Counted from the stretch's first letter, positions 7,521 to 16,986 are shown. The stretch: 64,000 bases of DNA from Deltaproteobacteria bacterium (GCA_016178705.1 JACOST010000028.1:440951-504950), one strand, 5' to 3'. The notes: generated by a model not told the origin, from the sequence alone. Numbers and translations are program-made.

Positions 7521-8447
7521 ATGGCCGACGCCGAACTGCTCCGTGCCGATGCGTTTCCGATCGAACAGGCGAGCGTACGCGGTTTCACCATGCGCTTCGT
7601 CCGCGCCGGCATCGGCGGCTTTCCGCTGTTGCTGATCCACGGCTGGCCGGAAACCAAACGCATCTGGTACCGCAACATCGCGCCGCTGGTGGCGGCCGGC
7701 TTCGAGGTGATCGCGCCGGATCTGCGCGGCTTCGGCGACAGTGACATTCCCGCCGACGGCTTCTTCGATCTGGCCGCACACGCGCGCGATCTCTACGCGC
7801 TGGTGCATGACGGACTTGGTCACCAACAGATCGTGGTGGTGGGCGGCGATCTGGGCGGCGCGATTCTGCAAGACCTGGGGATGCGGTTCCCCGGCTTCGT
7901 CGTGCGGCAAGTGGTGTTCAACTCACCGTTGCCCTATCTGCGCGAAGAGCACCGAGGCTTGCGCACGCGGCCGGCAATGGAAGCCGCCGACTACTATCTC
8001 CGCCAGGGAACCGGGGCCGACAGCTTACTCGCCGAGCTCTCCACTGAACTCTTGCGGCGCGACTACATCGCGGCGTTCTATGGCCATCGCTTCTGGGCGT
8101 CGCCGGGCACCTTCACGTCGGCGGCAGTGACCTTTCTCAGCGAGCCGTTTGCCGATCCGGCGAAGCTGCGCGCCGGCTGGGGCAACTACGAGTCGGCGAT
8201 GGGGACGCGGCCGCAGTCCGAGCCGCCGCTGTGGGGCAAGAATACGATCCCGACGTTGATTCTGTTCGGCCCCGACGACCACGTCATCTATCCCGACTTC
8301 GACGAAATGGCCGCGCGTGTGTTTCCGGAACACATCGGGCCATTTCGCCTCAGCCGGTGCGGCCACTTCCTACAATGGGAACAAGCTCACGTACTCAATC
8401 AGACCGTGCGCTACTTCTGCGCCGATCTGCTGGCGCGACGCCGCTGA
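7521..8447 (+). CDS. alpha/beta hydrolase, epoxide hydrolase-like
   Basis: The 308-aa protein has the HGWPE oxyanion motif near residue 40, APDLRGFGDSD, and a nucleophile elbow VVGGDLGG in which the nucleophile is Asp, as in epoxide hydrolases and haloalkane dehalogenases. The acid is probably in GPDDHVIYP and the base His in SRCGHFLQWEQ. An ester-forming Asp mechanism on an epoxide or halide is therefore likely; soluble and cytoplasmic. AAGGAG six bases before ATG 7521 decides the start over the upstream GTG at 7500. It is divergent from the cyclophilin gene. Confidence 0.85.
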   Translation: MADAELLRADAFPIEQASVRGFTMRFVRAGIGGFPLLLIHGWPETKRIWYRNIAPLVAAGFEVIAPDLRGFGDSDIPADGFFDLAAHARDLYALVHDGLGHQQIVVVGGDLGGAILQDLGMRFPGFVVRQVVFNSPLPYLREEHRGLRTRPAMEAADYYLRQGTGADSLLAELSTELLRRDYIAAFYGHRFWASPGTFTSAAVTFLSEPFADPAKLRAGWGNYESAMGTRPQSEPPLWGKNTIPTLILFGPDDHVIYPDFDEMAARVFPEHIGPFRLSRCGHFLQWEQAHVLNQTVRYFCADLLARRR

Positions 8448-8477
8448 GCGAAGTGGCCTACGAATGACTCGGTGGCC

Positions 8478-8831
8478 TCACGTGCGGAAGTCGAGGACCG
8501 GACGAACCTCGACCGCGCGTTTGCCCATGCCCGGTATGCGCGCGGCGAACGACAGCGCCTCGTCGAGATCCTTGGCGTCGACCAAATAGTAGCCACCAAA
8601 TTGTTCCTTAGTTTCGGCGTACGGCCCGTCCGTAATGAGCGGCCTACCTTCGCCGAGGCGCACGGTAGTGGCGGCGCTGCTCGGCGCCAAGCCGCCGCAT
8701 CCCTTGTACTTACCTGCCTTCCGAAGATCTTGCTCCAAGCGCTCGTGCTCGCGCATGATTGGCGCCATCTCTTCCTGGCTCTTCGTGGTCCAATCCGCCT
8801 CATTGGCGTAAATCATCAGCACATAGATCAT
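8478..8831 (-). CDS. YCII-related domain protein
   Basis: The 117-aa protein starts MIYVLMIYANEADW and carries VRLGEGRPLITDGPYAETKE and GGYYLVDAKDLDEAL, the pattern of YCII-like ferredoxin-fold proteins, often annotated as DGPFAETKE-type or PhnB-adjacent. The putative active-site His/Asp pair of YciI cannot be assigned with certainty. GGGAGG precedes ATG 8831. It is the last gene of the minus-strand group starting at 12641. Function is unknown; such proteins often accompany sigma factors or small-molecule enzymes. Confidence 0.8.
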   Translation of the reverse strand: MIYVLMIYANEADWTTKSQEEMAPIMREHERLEQDLRKAGKYKGCGGLAPSSAATTVRLGEGRPLITDGPYAETKEQFGGYYLVDAKDLDEALSFAARIPGMGKRAVEVRPVLDFRT

Positions 8832-8919
8832 GCGAATCCTCCCTTCTCGTCTCTCTAGTCGAACGACCACCGCCGTGCTCGACACTTGCGGAGACACATT
8901 TTCACTCAGCCTCCAGACG

Positions 8920-9948
8920 CTAGGGCTTCCACGTAACGACCACCTTGCCGGTCGATCCGCGGCTTTCGAGAAATGCGTGAGCCTTGGCGATCTCGTCGAC
9001 CGTGAAGCGACCACCCACCGTCGGCTGAACCTCGCCATCGAGTGCAAGGCGGACGACGGCTTCGAGGCAGCGCTGCAGCGCCAGCGGTCGCTGGTCCGAT
9101 AGACGGAGCATGTTGACGCCGATGATCGATTTCGAGTTGATCATCAACCCGATGGGATGCTGAAAGCCGAAGGACAGCGCGAACGGTAGATCGTGGAGGA
9201 TCTGCGGCCGGCCGGCTCCGCGCGACGCGGCGCCGAGGCAGACCAGTCGTCCGCCTGCCGCCAGCAGTTGCAATCCTTTGCGCACCGAGGCGCCGCCGAG
9301 CGAATCGAAAATAACATCGAGGCCGTCGCTACCGCGAATTTGCCGAACGACCTCGACGAAATCGCTGCTGCGGTAGTTGATCGGGTGATCGACGCCGAGA
9401 CCGCGCAGGTACGTCAGCTTGTCCGCCGAGCCCGCTGTGCCGTAGACGATGCAGCCGCGTCGCTTGCAGAGTTGGACCAGTGCGGTGCCGACGCCGCCCG
9501 CCGCGGCGTGTACGAGAACATGATCTCCCGGATGCAGTCGGGTCATTTCTTCCGCGCAGTGATACGCGGTGCCGTACTGGGTCGGTAAGGCGGCGGCGAC
9601 GCCGGCGTCCATTGTGTCGGGTATTGTCGCCACCGCGCGCGCATCGGTCACCGCATGAGTGGCGTAGCCACCGAAGCGCGTGAACCCTGTGACCCGCGTC
9701 CCCACTTGCGGGCTGGTGGCGCCGGTTCCCAACGCGTCGATGCGGCCCACCACTTCGTACCCGATCACGCACGGGATCGGCGGCGCCTCTTGGTACGTCC
9801 CCTGTCGCGCCGAGACGTCGGCGTAGTTGAGGCCGAACGCCTCGACCGCGATTCGTACCTGTCCCGGCCCCGGTTCCGGCGTCGGCAACTCGCGAACCTC
9901 GAAAGCCTGATCAGCCGCGCCGTAGCATACGAGAACGACAGCTTTCAT
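8920..9948 (-). CDS. NADPH:quinone oxidoreductase-like MDR enzyme
   Basis: The 342-aa protein starts MKAVVLVCYG and has the MDR layout: GroES-like N-terminal domain (GQVRIAVEAFGLNYADVSAR), then the nucleotide-binding motif VHAAAGGVGTALVQL. It lacks the zinc ligands of alcohol dehydrogenases, which fits the zeta-crystallin/quinone oxidoreductase branch that reduces quinones or enones with NADPH in the cytosol. Its ATG overlaps the stop of the methyltransferase gene as ATGA (9945-9948), so translation is probably coupled. The long in-frame extension to 10017 overlaps the upstream gene and is rejected. Confidence 0.88.
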   Translation of the reverse strand: MKAVVLVCYGAADQAFEVRELPTPEPGPGQVRIAVEAFGLNYADVSARQGTYQEAPPIPCVIGYEVVGRIDALGTGATSPQVGTRVTGFTRFGGYATHAVTDARAVATIPDTMDAGVAAALPTQYGTAYHCAEEMTRLHPGDHVLVHAAAGGVGTALVQLCKRRGCIVYGTAGSADKLTYLRGLGVDHPINYRSSDFVEVVRQIRGSDGLDVIFDSLGGASVRKGLQLLAAGGRLVCLGAASRGAGRPQILHDLPFALSFGFQHPIGLMINSKSIIGVNMLRLSDQRPLALQRCLEAVVRLALDGEVQPTVGGRFTVDEIAKAHAFLESRGSTGKVVVTWKP

Positions 9949-10697
9949 AATTTCCGTGCCTTCCAGATTTCTTCGCACGGCCAGCGTCGTGCCCACTCCA
10001 ACGATACGAACTTCCATCCGGAAGTTGCGCCTTCAGGCGGACGAATCTCGATGAGGTCTTCGACGACGAAGCCGTAACGACGCAGCAAGCGAATCCATTC
10101 CCCGTGTGGGAGATGAAACTCCACCGAGCCATCGGCTGGGTTGTGACTGCGGTGCATGCCGAAGTAATCGCACACCAGGCTCGTTCCCGCGCTCTCCGCT
10201 TCCATCGGCCAACACAGTTGAATGATGGCGCTGTTGGTCAGAAAGGCCAGCAGGCCGCCGGGCCGCAGCAGCCGCACCGCTTCCGCCACCATGCGCTCGG
10301 GCTCCACCCACAGCGCGGCTCCGTATTCATTGAACACGATATCGAAGCTCTCGTTGGCGAGCGGTACCTGCGCGCCGTCGGCGAGAACGAGAGGAAACTC
10401 CACGCCAAACTCGCGTTGAAAAGCCCGCGCGTGCGCGAGTTGACCCGGAGAGTTGTCGAGGCCGACCACGCGGGCGCCGCGCCGCGCCAGCCACGACGAG
10501 AAGTAGGCGTTGCCGCAGCCGTGTTCCAGAACATCCTTCCCAGACACATCGCCGAGCACTTGCAGCTCGCGCTCCTCGACGTGCCAGATTCCCCAGTGCG
10601 CCGACGCGTTCTGCTGCCAGTTCCGTCGACCGCTGACAGCAAAGTCGTTGCTCAGACGATCCCAAGCCTTACGATTGCGGCGCGCGTCGTCAATCAT
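9945..10697 (-). CDS. class I SAM-dependent methyltransferase
   Basis: The 250-aa protein has motif I as VLEHGCGNAYFSSWLARRG, motif II-like VVGLDNSP, and VPLANESFDIVFNEYGAALW with LLRPGGLLAFLT in the C-terminal half. This is the Rossmann methyltransferase core with a short helical N-terminus (WDRLSNDFAVSGRRNW). Substrate cannot be read from sequence; such proteins are mostly small-molecule methylases. The start has no clear ribosome site. It lies 15 bases after the DUF2855 stop and overlaps the next gene by four bases, so it is part of a co-transcribed set. Confidence 0.85.
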   Translation of the reverse strand: MIDDARRNRKAWDRLSNDFAVSGRRNWQQNASAHWGIWHVEERELQVLGDVSGKDVLEHGCGNAYFSSWLARRGARVVGLDNSPGQLAHARAFQREFGVEFPLVLADGAQVPLANESFDIVFNEYGAALWVEPERMVAEAVRLLRPGGLLAFLTNSAIIQLCWPMEAESAGTSLVCDYFGMHRSHNPADGSVEFHLPHGEWIRLLRRYGFVVEDLIEIRPPEGATSGWKFVSLEWARRWPCEEIWKARKL

Positions 10698-10712
10698 GGC
10701 CGCGAGTGTACT

Positions 10713-11792
10713 CTATAGCGACAGCACGTGTCCTTCGGACGGCTCTATCTTGCCGTCGAGCGCCGCTCGATAGACGGACTCGACCGCAGCTTGGCCGTGG
10801 CCCTCGACGACGCGCAGCCAGCGCGCGGCGGAGTCGAGGAATCTTCGCATCGCCTCGCCGACGCGCGTTTGCAACCCGGCCATGCCCCAGTCGCCGCTGC
10901 GCCTTCTCGCGTGATCGGGCGCGAAAAACAGAATCGGGGTCGGCCCCGGCAATTCCCCGCCCGGCGCCATTTTCTCCCAGTGCGTGACGCCCACCGAGCA
11001 GCTGTACCTGAGACTGTCGCCGAGCGCGTGATGCACCGCACTCACCACCGTCGCGTTGCCGGCGAAGTCGACGAATACCGCCGGCGTCTGGCTGGAGAGT
11101 GACCGCAGGTCGTCGTAAGCAACCACACGGTCGTAGTAACCGGTGCGCTCGACGAATGACTTGTTCGACGGCGAGGTCAGGCCCACGACGTCGCACTGCT
11201 CGCGTCGCGCGTGTGACAGCAGGAAGGCAAGGCCAAGGGCGGTCTTGCTCGATGCGCTGGATAGAATGACCGAGCGCGCGCCGAAGAATGCGCTCTCGGC
11301 GAGGAAGTCGTCGAGCAGGAACGATGTGGTGAAGAGCGGACGGAAGAGCGCGAGCTGTGCTTCATGGGCGCGATCGTAGCCCGGGTCAGCCGCGACGCGC
11401 GTGTACTGGTTGTAAATGGGCGGCAGGCTGGCGCGATGTGGCGCGGCGTCGATGAAGCCCGCGGCGGAAACGCGGTCCGCCTGTACGACGAGGTACGTCG
11501 ACATCGGAAAGTAACCGAAGATGCGCTCGCCTGGCTGCAGGCCATCGTGGCGCGAGCGCACGATGTCGCCGAAGCCCCACACGGGGATGCGCCCCCAACC
11601 TTCTTGCGTGGGAAAGAAGGACCAGTAACCGATGAGGTCGCCGACCGCGCCATACGTGATGTTGTTCGCGGTGAGGGCGAAGCGATCGATGCGCAGCAAG
11701 AGCTGCCCGGCCTCGAGTGCAACGTCGCCAGTGTCGCGCCCAGGCACGAACGCAGTCTGACGCAGATCATTTCTATTGACGATGAAGTCCAT
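10713..11792 (-). CDS. DUF2855 family protein (MDR-related)
   Basis: The 359-aa protein matches the DUF2855 pattern: RIDRFALTANNITYGAVGD, WGRIPVWGFGDIV, IFGYFPMSTYLVV, then SVILSSASSKTALGLAF in a Rossmann-like half. The family resembles medium-chain reductases without zinc sites, and its reaction is unknown. Its ATG is four bases after the stop of the GFA gene, with no separate ribosome site, suggesting coupling. Placement with an MDR reductase, a methyltransferase and GFA domains hints at a detoxification or small-molecule redox pathway (inference). Confidence 0.85.
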   Translation of the reverse strand: MDFIVNRNDLRQTAFVPGRDTGDVALEAGQLLLRIDRFALTANNITYGAVGDLIGYWSFFPTQEGWGRIPVWGFGDIVRSRHDGLQPGERIFGYFPMSTYLVVQADRVSAAGFIDAAPHRASLPPIYNQYTRVAADPGYDRAHEAQLALFRPLFTTSFLLDDFLAESAFFGARSVILSSASSKTALGLAFLLSHARREQCDVVGLTSPSNKSFVERTGYYDRVVAYDDLRSLSSQTPAVFVDFAGNATVVSAVHHALGDSLRYSCSVGVTHWEKMAPGGELPGPTPILFFAPDHARRRSGDWGMAGLQTRVGEAMRRFLDSAARWLRVVEGHGQAAVESVYRAALDGKIEPSEGHVLSL

Positions 11793-11795
11793 GGA

Positions 11796-12641
11796 CTACA
11801 CCACGGGTGGATATTCCGCGTGCTGCGGCAGGTCGTCGGCGATCGTGTACCACGGCGCCATAGAACCGACGAAGATGTGTGCTTGCGGATGCATGCCGGG
11901 GTCGTCGTCCAGACCGCCCATCGGCACCACCGCTATTCCCCGGTCACGATCGATTCGCGGCATGCTCGAACCGCACGTCCGACAGAAGAGATGCGTGAAC
12001 CGCTGCGCGTCGGGGACTTTGTACGACATCAAGAGATCTTCGCCGCGGGTGAAGCGCAGGCCGTCGCTGCCGACGAAGAGGTTGGACGCGTACGCAGCGG
12101 ACCGCGCTCGGCGGCAACGGCTGCAGTGGCAGTTCATGCAGCGAATCGGTGTGCCCTCGACGACGTACGCGACGCTGCCGCAGAGGCAGCTGCCGCGCGG
12201 GCTCCCGGGCGGGTCGAGCGGCGGACGGTCCGGCAATATCGCCGCGTCGATGCCGGGCGGATACGCGTCGAAGCACGGCACGCTGTCGTCGATCTCGAAC
12301 CACGGCGCCTTCGACGCGACGAAGATGTGCGCGAGTGCGCGGACGCCGGGATCGTCTTCGAAATTGCCGGCGGGAACAAAGACGGCTCCATCCAACGCAT
12401 CGCCCGGCACCACCGATCCACACCGACCGCAGAAGCAACGCGCGAAACCCGGCGCCGAATCCCAGCGCCGAACGTGCTCGCTGCCGCGCATTTTGAAGCC
12501 CGCCGCCGGCGCCGCAATGTAGGTGGCGAACGCCGCGCCGTGCGCCTTTCGGCACCGTGAGCAGTGGCAGTGCGACATCCACCCGAACGGGCCGTCGGCC
12601 TCCCAGGTAACATCTCCACACAGACACCGCGCGCGATTCAT
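11796..12641 (-). CDS. tandem double GFA/CENP-V domain protein
   Basis: The 281-aa protein contains two complete GFA-type zinc domains. The first has CLCGDVTW, CHCSRCRK and CGRCGS; the second has CLCGSVAY, CHCSRCRR and CRTCGS. Single-domain family members are about 130-150 aa, so this is an internal duplication or fusion. The family includes glutathione-dependent formaldehyde-activating enzyme, but most members have no proven reaction. GGAGGA lies about six bases before ATG 12641, making this the probable first gene of the operon that runs down to 8478. Confidence 0.88.
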   Translation of the reverse strand: MNRARCLCGDVTWEADGPFGWMSHCHCSRCRKAHGAAFATYIAAPAAGFKMRGSEHVRRWDSAPGFARCFCGRCGSVVPGDALDGAVFVPAGNFEDDPGVRALAHIFVASKAPWFEIDDSVPCFDAYPPGIDAAILPDRPPLDPPGSPRGSCLCGSVAYVVEGTPIRCMNCHCSRCRRARSAAYASNLFVGSDGLRFTRGEDLLMSYKVPDAQRFTHLFCRTCGSSMPRIDRDRGIAVVPMGGLDDDPGMHPQAHIFVGSMAPWYTIADDLPQHAEYPPVV

Positions 12642-12822
12642 ATGAGATCCTCCGTCTCCCGATTACACCCGTTTAGGTCTTGTGAATGAAAGTCCCAGAA
12701 GGTGCAACAGTCCGCCACCTTGCCCCGAGTCAGCGCCGCGCGCCGAGATCCATAGAGGAAGTGATCACCGATGGTCATTTCTACTCCGGCTCGCGTTGGT
12801 AGGGGTGGAGTTGCCGACGGCA

Positions 12823-14406
12823 TCATCCCCCACAAATCGCGGGCGCCGGGTAGGTGCCACTCTCTCCCTTCACGAGATGATAGATCACCCACGGTCGCGA
12901 CGCCGACCGGTACACTTCCTCGTAGTGCGCGCACAGCATCGCTTTGAACCGCGCTCCGTCGGCTGATTGTAGCAGGTGCGGTTCGTCCCACACTCCGACA
13001 TAGTCGACGCCTCCCTGCCAGGTGGGCACCGCCGCCCATCGCACTCCAGGGGCAGTCCAACCATACAGCGTACGATCGAAAAGCGCGCCAAATGGGCTGG
13101 CGGTGCGCTTGAAGTTGACGGGGAAATACGACAGCTCGCCCTCGTAGAAGCTCAAGATGGTCCGGTCAGCTCCAACTCCCAGCAGGTCGCCAGCGTGCAA
13201 CAGTGGACGAGTCTGTGTCGCCAGCGTCGGGGTGCCGACCTCCATCCAGTCGCCTGCGGTCACCACCAGAGCTTTCGTGTGATCGTGCAGTAGCGCCGCA
13301 CTGTCGCTGATCTCGCGCTCGGCCATGCTGGCCGGTCGCAGCACTACGTACAGGCGGGATAAGTGTACCAGCGAGAAAGCCAGAAACGTCAGCGCCAGCG
13401 CCGCATCAAGACGCGCTGGGAGACGCCAGGTTTTCAGCACGACAAGGAGCAGCAGGAAGAAGAGCAGATTGCAGCGTACGCCAATGTACGCGCCGCCCGC
13501 TCCATCCTCCGGCATGAGTAGCGCCAGTAACAGGGCCACAACCACCACTACGAGGCGGCGCCGAGCCGCGCGGCCCGCGCCGAAGGCATTGCGCTGTTCA
13601 TCGCGCAGAAACAACGCGCCCAGCGTGAGCAACGCAAGTGATGGCAGGGCACTCCACCACAGCGCCCCTTCCCCGGCGAACGCCCCGCCGGCCATGAGCC
13701 CGGCTACCCTGACCCCGATCCGCTCCCACGTGTATGCGGTCGACGCCTCTGGATACCGGGCCGCGACGGCGAGTAGAGGCAGCGACGACACCGCCAGTAT
13801 CCCGAACTCGCGCAGGCTCACGCGTCGCTCGCTGATTGCCGATGCGATCGACGCGGCACCCAAGAGTACAAATGTCCACCCCGCCGTCAGGATGTGAAGG
13901 AACGGGAGGATGGCCAAGAGACACCCGGCGACGAGGAGGCGCCGCGCGTTGAGACCCACATCGTCACGCGTCCACAGGGCGATGGTGTGTAGCGCCACGG
14001 GCATGCTCAGACAGAAGCTGTAAAACCCCATGCGCAGGACAAAGCTCATTGCGAACAGCGGCAGCGCACACTGTGGAAAGAAGCAGGCTTCGGTGTCTTC
14101 GGCGACGAAGAGGAAATGCCAGAATAGGCCCCCGACAAACGCGAGAACGAGGAACGTCTCAACCCACAGCGACGGCATTGCGCCGAGCAGGAGCGAAACG
14201 GTCTCATGCACTGTCCAGGTTGACAGCGCTGACGCGGACCATTCAAACGCGTGATCGATGGCCGGGTAGTGAACGCTGCCGAGATGCCTGATGACATGCC
14301 CGGCGTACAGGTGAGCGGGCCCGTCCTGGGTCGGAAATGGTGTGAGCAGCAAGACGGGAATGCTGGTGAGAATCAGGGGCAGGCCGCGCCAGCACTGCCC
14401 CCTCAT
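12823..14406 (-). CDS. multi-pass membrane protein of unknown function
   Basis: The 527-aa protein has about ten hydrophobic segments in its first 350 residues (for example LILTSIPVLLLTPF, ALPLFAMSFVLRMGFYSFCL and RLVVVVVALLLALLM). A soluble C-terminal domain of about 150 residues follows. PFPTQDGPAHLYAGHVIRHL near the N-terminus has the loop position where membrane glycosyltransferases carry acidic residues, so a GT-C-like role is possible but unproven. ATG 14406 overlaps the preceding stop as ATGA, indicating coupled translation with the gene fragment upstream. Confidence 0.7.
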   Translation of the reverse strand: MRGQCWRGLPLILTSIPVLLLTPFPTQDGPAHLYAGHVIRHLGSVHYPAIDHAFEWSASALSTWTVHETVSLLLGAMPSLWVETFLVLAFVGGLFWHFLFVAEDTEACFFPQCALPLFAMSFVLRMGFYSFCLSMPVALHTIALWTRDDVGLNARRLLVAGCLLAILPFLHILTAGWTFVLLGAASIASAISERRVSLREFGILAVSSLPLLAVAARYPEASTAYTWERIGVRVAGLMAGGAFAGEGALWWSALPSLALLTLGALFLRDEQRNAFGAGRAARRRLVVVVVALLLALLMPEDGAGGAYIGVRCNLLFFLLLLVVLKTWRLPARLDAALALTFLAFSLVHLSRLYVVLRPASMAEREISDSAALLHDHTKALVVTAGDWMEVGTPTLATQTRPLLHAGDLLGVGADRTILSFYEGELSYFPVNFKRTASPFGALFDRTLYGWTAPGVRWAAVPTWQGGVDYVGVWDEPHLLQSADGARFKAMLCAHYEEVYRSASRPWVIYHLVKGESGTYPAPAICGG

Positions 14407-14672
14407 CGCGTCGCCTGCGCCAGCAACCGCCGCGCCCCGCCCTCAATGACGAGCACAATGTGCGGTGCCAACAGCGCCACCGCCGGCATGAGAGAACGAT
14501 TGCTGAAGTGACTCTGGTCGCCGTACGCGTACCGGGCGATCGCCAGCGCCTGCGCCGCCACCCCGACTAGTAGCAGCAGCAGAAAGGGATCCCGTTTTGA
14601 TCGATACTTCGCCGGAAACCCCATCGCTGCCAAGAGGATGGGGTTCGATACCAGTAGGCCATTGGGTTCCAT
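14403..14672 (-). pseudogene. C-terminal fragment of a membrane glycosyltransferase-like protein
   Basis: The 89-residue frame (SNPILLAAMGFPAKYRSKRD, then LLLLLVGVAAQALA and HFSNRSLMPAVALLAP) looks like the last two membrane helices of a large polytopic protein. The family usually continues several hundred residues upstream, but an in-frame stop lies five codons before the first ATG. It still overlaps the following gene as ATGA, the trace of an original operon. The sequence between here and 14815 shows no gene. It could also be a small intact membrane protein. Confidence 0.45.
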
Positions 14673-14814
14673 GCTGGCGGTTTCTCATGCCGTCCCGATC
14701 AATACGGGGCGGGCGAGCGGAAGCTACGATGGATACGCCGGCGAAGGCAAGTCGGGGAACGGCGCGGTGTCGCGCCTCCTTCAATCTCGCGAGGTCGGCG
14801 ACGTGCTCAGCTTC

Positions 14815-16986
14815 TCACCCGGGCACGTACCAGATCGGCGATGCCCAAGCACGCTCTTGCACGGTCGTCGGGACCGTTGGATCGTCACACGTGGGCAGCC
14901 GCTGCTCCGCCGGCAATCGGTTGCACAGCCAGGTATTCCACCGGCAGGTCGGGTTCTCTAGTACGCGGACGTAGTAGTAGGCCTGGAGGATGGGGTTGAA
15001 GTCGGGGTCGCTCCACACCGTGCACAACGAGTCGGCGCCCGGGCCATGCAGCGCGCACGTTGCGAGATCGACTGTTGCGCCATTGTTAGCGTCACCGGCG
15101 ACATCATAGACCATGTAGTGAGCGTCGCCGTTGTCGATCCATCCTTTGACGATCTGAAGCCGCTGCAGCGGCGCGCCGGGTCGTTCGGTGGTGCCGGGGT
15201 CGCGCAGCGCGGTGATGACGAACGATGGCGCCGTGATCCCCGTCGGTGGGGGCGGCAATACACCGCCCATCGGCACGCCGTGATCGTAGCCGGTCTGGAT
15301 GAGGTTGGGATACTGGCACAAGTTCTCGGGCAGGTTCCATCCGCCAAAGACGCGCACGCTGAGGCGGGTGCCGCTGGTGGCAAAGGTCTCGCGGCGCCGC
15401 AGCGCATCGAAGATGCTGGAGCGAGAGTTCTCCTCCGCCCACACCGCGGCCAAGCCGCCAGGGCTGTAGGTCAGATTGCCGTACGATCCGGCATAGGCTC
15501 CCAACAGTTGCCCGGCTTCCGCATCATTGGAACCCTGATGCCCGACGAAGGACGACTCCTCCGTAAAGCCGGGGATCGCATTGTGCGTGTCGGTGCTGCC
15601 GATGACGCCGAGACGATACGGATTCGCGCCGAGTCGTTCTTGTTCCTTGAGTCCCGTGAGCAACGTCCCGCGCACAAAATCGAGCCTTGACACGCACCCC
15701 AGATCGACGGCCCCGAGGGCGCCGGTCCCATCGCCGCAATCGTCGAACGGCGGCTGTCGGCGTTTTTCGAACGTGCACTGTTCGTCCGGTGCGCCGAGCA
15801 TGCCCGACAGGCCATTCATGCATTCCGAATCGCCCTTGTGCTGATAGATCTCAACCAGCGGTTCGATGCGATTGCGAAACAATGCCTGCGCGCGTTGCTC
15901 GTCGAGACTCTGGGTGCCGGGGCGCTCCACCATGAACGTGCGGCCATTGCTCTCGTTCGAGTTGTGCGGGATCGCCAGCACGTCGCAGCCGTTGCCGGCA
16001 TCGAGGCAGGTGGTCTGCAAATCCCGCCACAGACCCTGCGGCGTCGCCTCCTCGAATGCGGAGATCGGGAACGGCACGTGTTCGTTGCGGAAGATCACAT
16101 TGCGATGCATCGTGCTGCCGCCGGGGCTGCGGGAGTACTCGTAGGCAACAAACGAAGTGAAGCGGCAGCGATCGTAGGCCGCGTTGGCCGCGTCTTGTAC
16201 ACGGTCCCACACCGTTGCCGCGGCGTCGAGGCAGACCTTGTTGTCCGCACCGCAGAGATCGCGGAAACGGGTCGGCCGTGACGAAATCAGTCGAGCGCCG
16301 AAGGTTTGATACGCGTCGCTGACGCCGGTGCGAAACAGTTTGCAGCTCGCCGAATCATAGGTGGGCGAGCCCGGCGTGGTGCAGGTGCTGATCTCGCCCA
16401 AAAATTCCGAGTGATCGGTCACCGCGGTGAAATCGAGCGGCCGTTCGAGGCGGACCGTGCGTGTACCGATTCCATTCACGTCGAGCGGCGGCAATGCGGC
16501 CGGCTCCCCGCGGGCAAAGCGATACGCGTCGGCCGGCGTTCGGCGGAGATCCCAAAAGTATGCGTCGAACGAGTTCATCGTGTGGACGTGCAGGTCGCCG
16601 AAGTAGACGTTGCGCAACGGGTTGCGTTGCGGGCACGGCTCCTCCGGCGTTGCCGTCGGCTGCGGAGTTGGCGACGCGGTTGGGCAAGTGTTGAGGGCAT
16701 AGTTCACGGCCACGACGAGTTCTTCGACCGTGACTTCCGTGTCCATGTTCGTGTCGAACGCCTGGCAATCACCGACTTGCGGACCGCGCAGCGCGATGTT
16801 GACGCCGATCACCAATTCGTCGACGGTCACCTGATTGTTGTGATCGCAATCTCCGGTACACATGCCGGGCGTCGCAGTCGGGCTCTGACCTGCGGCTCGC
16901 GTGCTCGCTGCGATCACCAGCAGTGAGCCGAGCAGCGCGGTGCGCAGCGCGGCGGTTGGAGCGAGAGGTGATCGTGAGCGAGTCAA
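14815..16986 (-). CDS. secreted DUF3604 protein with dockerin-like repeats
   Basis: The 723-aa protein has a signal peptide, then two EF-hand-like repeats of dockerin type: GDCDHNNQVTVDELVIGVNI near residue 45 and DTNMDTEVTVEELVVAVNYA near residue 82. A Thr/Pro linker leads to a long DUF3604 domain beginning NVYFGDLHVHTMNSFDAYF. The conserved HxH and the later TDHSEF and IGSTDTHNAIPGF motifs are typical of the PHP-like metal-dependent fold. Substrate unknown; secreted or surface-attached. The start is TTG at 16986 with only a weak ribosome site, so the exact start is uncertain. The dockerin-like part could pair with the cohesin-like protein at 3888-4814. Confidence 0.85.
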   Translation of the reverse strand: MTRSRSPLAPTAALRTALLGSLLVIAASTRAAGQSPTATPGMCTGDCDHNNQVTVDELVIGVNIALRGPQVGDCQAFDTNMDTEVTVEELVVAVNYALNTCPTASPTPQPTATPEEPCPQRNPLRNVYFGDLHVHTMNSFDAYFWDLRRTPADAYRFARGEPAALPPLDVNGIGTRTVRLERPLDFTAVTDHSEFLGEISTCTTPGSPTYDSASCKLFRTGVSDAYQTFGARLISSRPTRFRDLCGADNKVCLDAAATVWDRVQDAANAAYDRCRFTSFVAYEYSRSPGGSTMHRNVIFRNEHVPFPISAFEEATPQGLWRDLQTTCLDAGNGCDVLAIPHNSNESNGRTFMVERPGTQSLDEQRAQALFRNRIEPLVEIYQHKGDSECMNGLSGMLGAPDEQCTFEKRRQPPFDDCGDGTGALGAVDLGCVSRLDFVRGTLLTGLKEQERLGANPYRLGVIGSTDTHNAIPGFTEESSFVGHQGSNDAEAGQLLGAYAGSYGNLTYSPGGLAAVWAEENSRSSIFDALRRRETFATSGTRLSVRVFGGWNLPENLCQYPNLIQTGYDHGVPMGGVLPPPPTGITAPSFVITALRDPGTTERPGAPLQRLQIVKGWIDNGDAHYMVYDVAGDANNGATVDLATCALHGPGADSLCTVWSDPDFNPILQAYYYVRVLENPTCRWNTWLCNRLPAEQRLPTCDDPTVPTTVQERAWASPIWYVPG

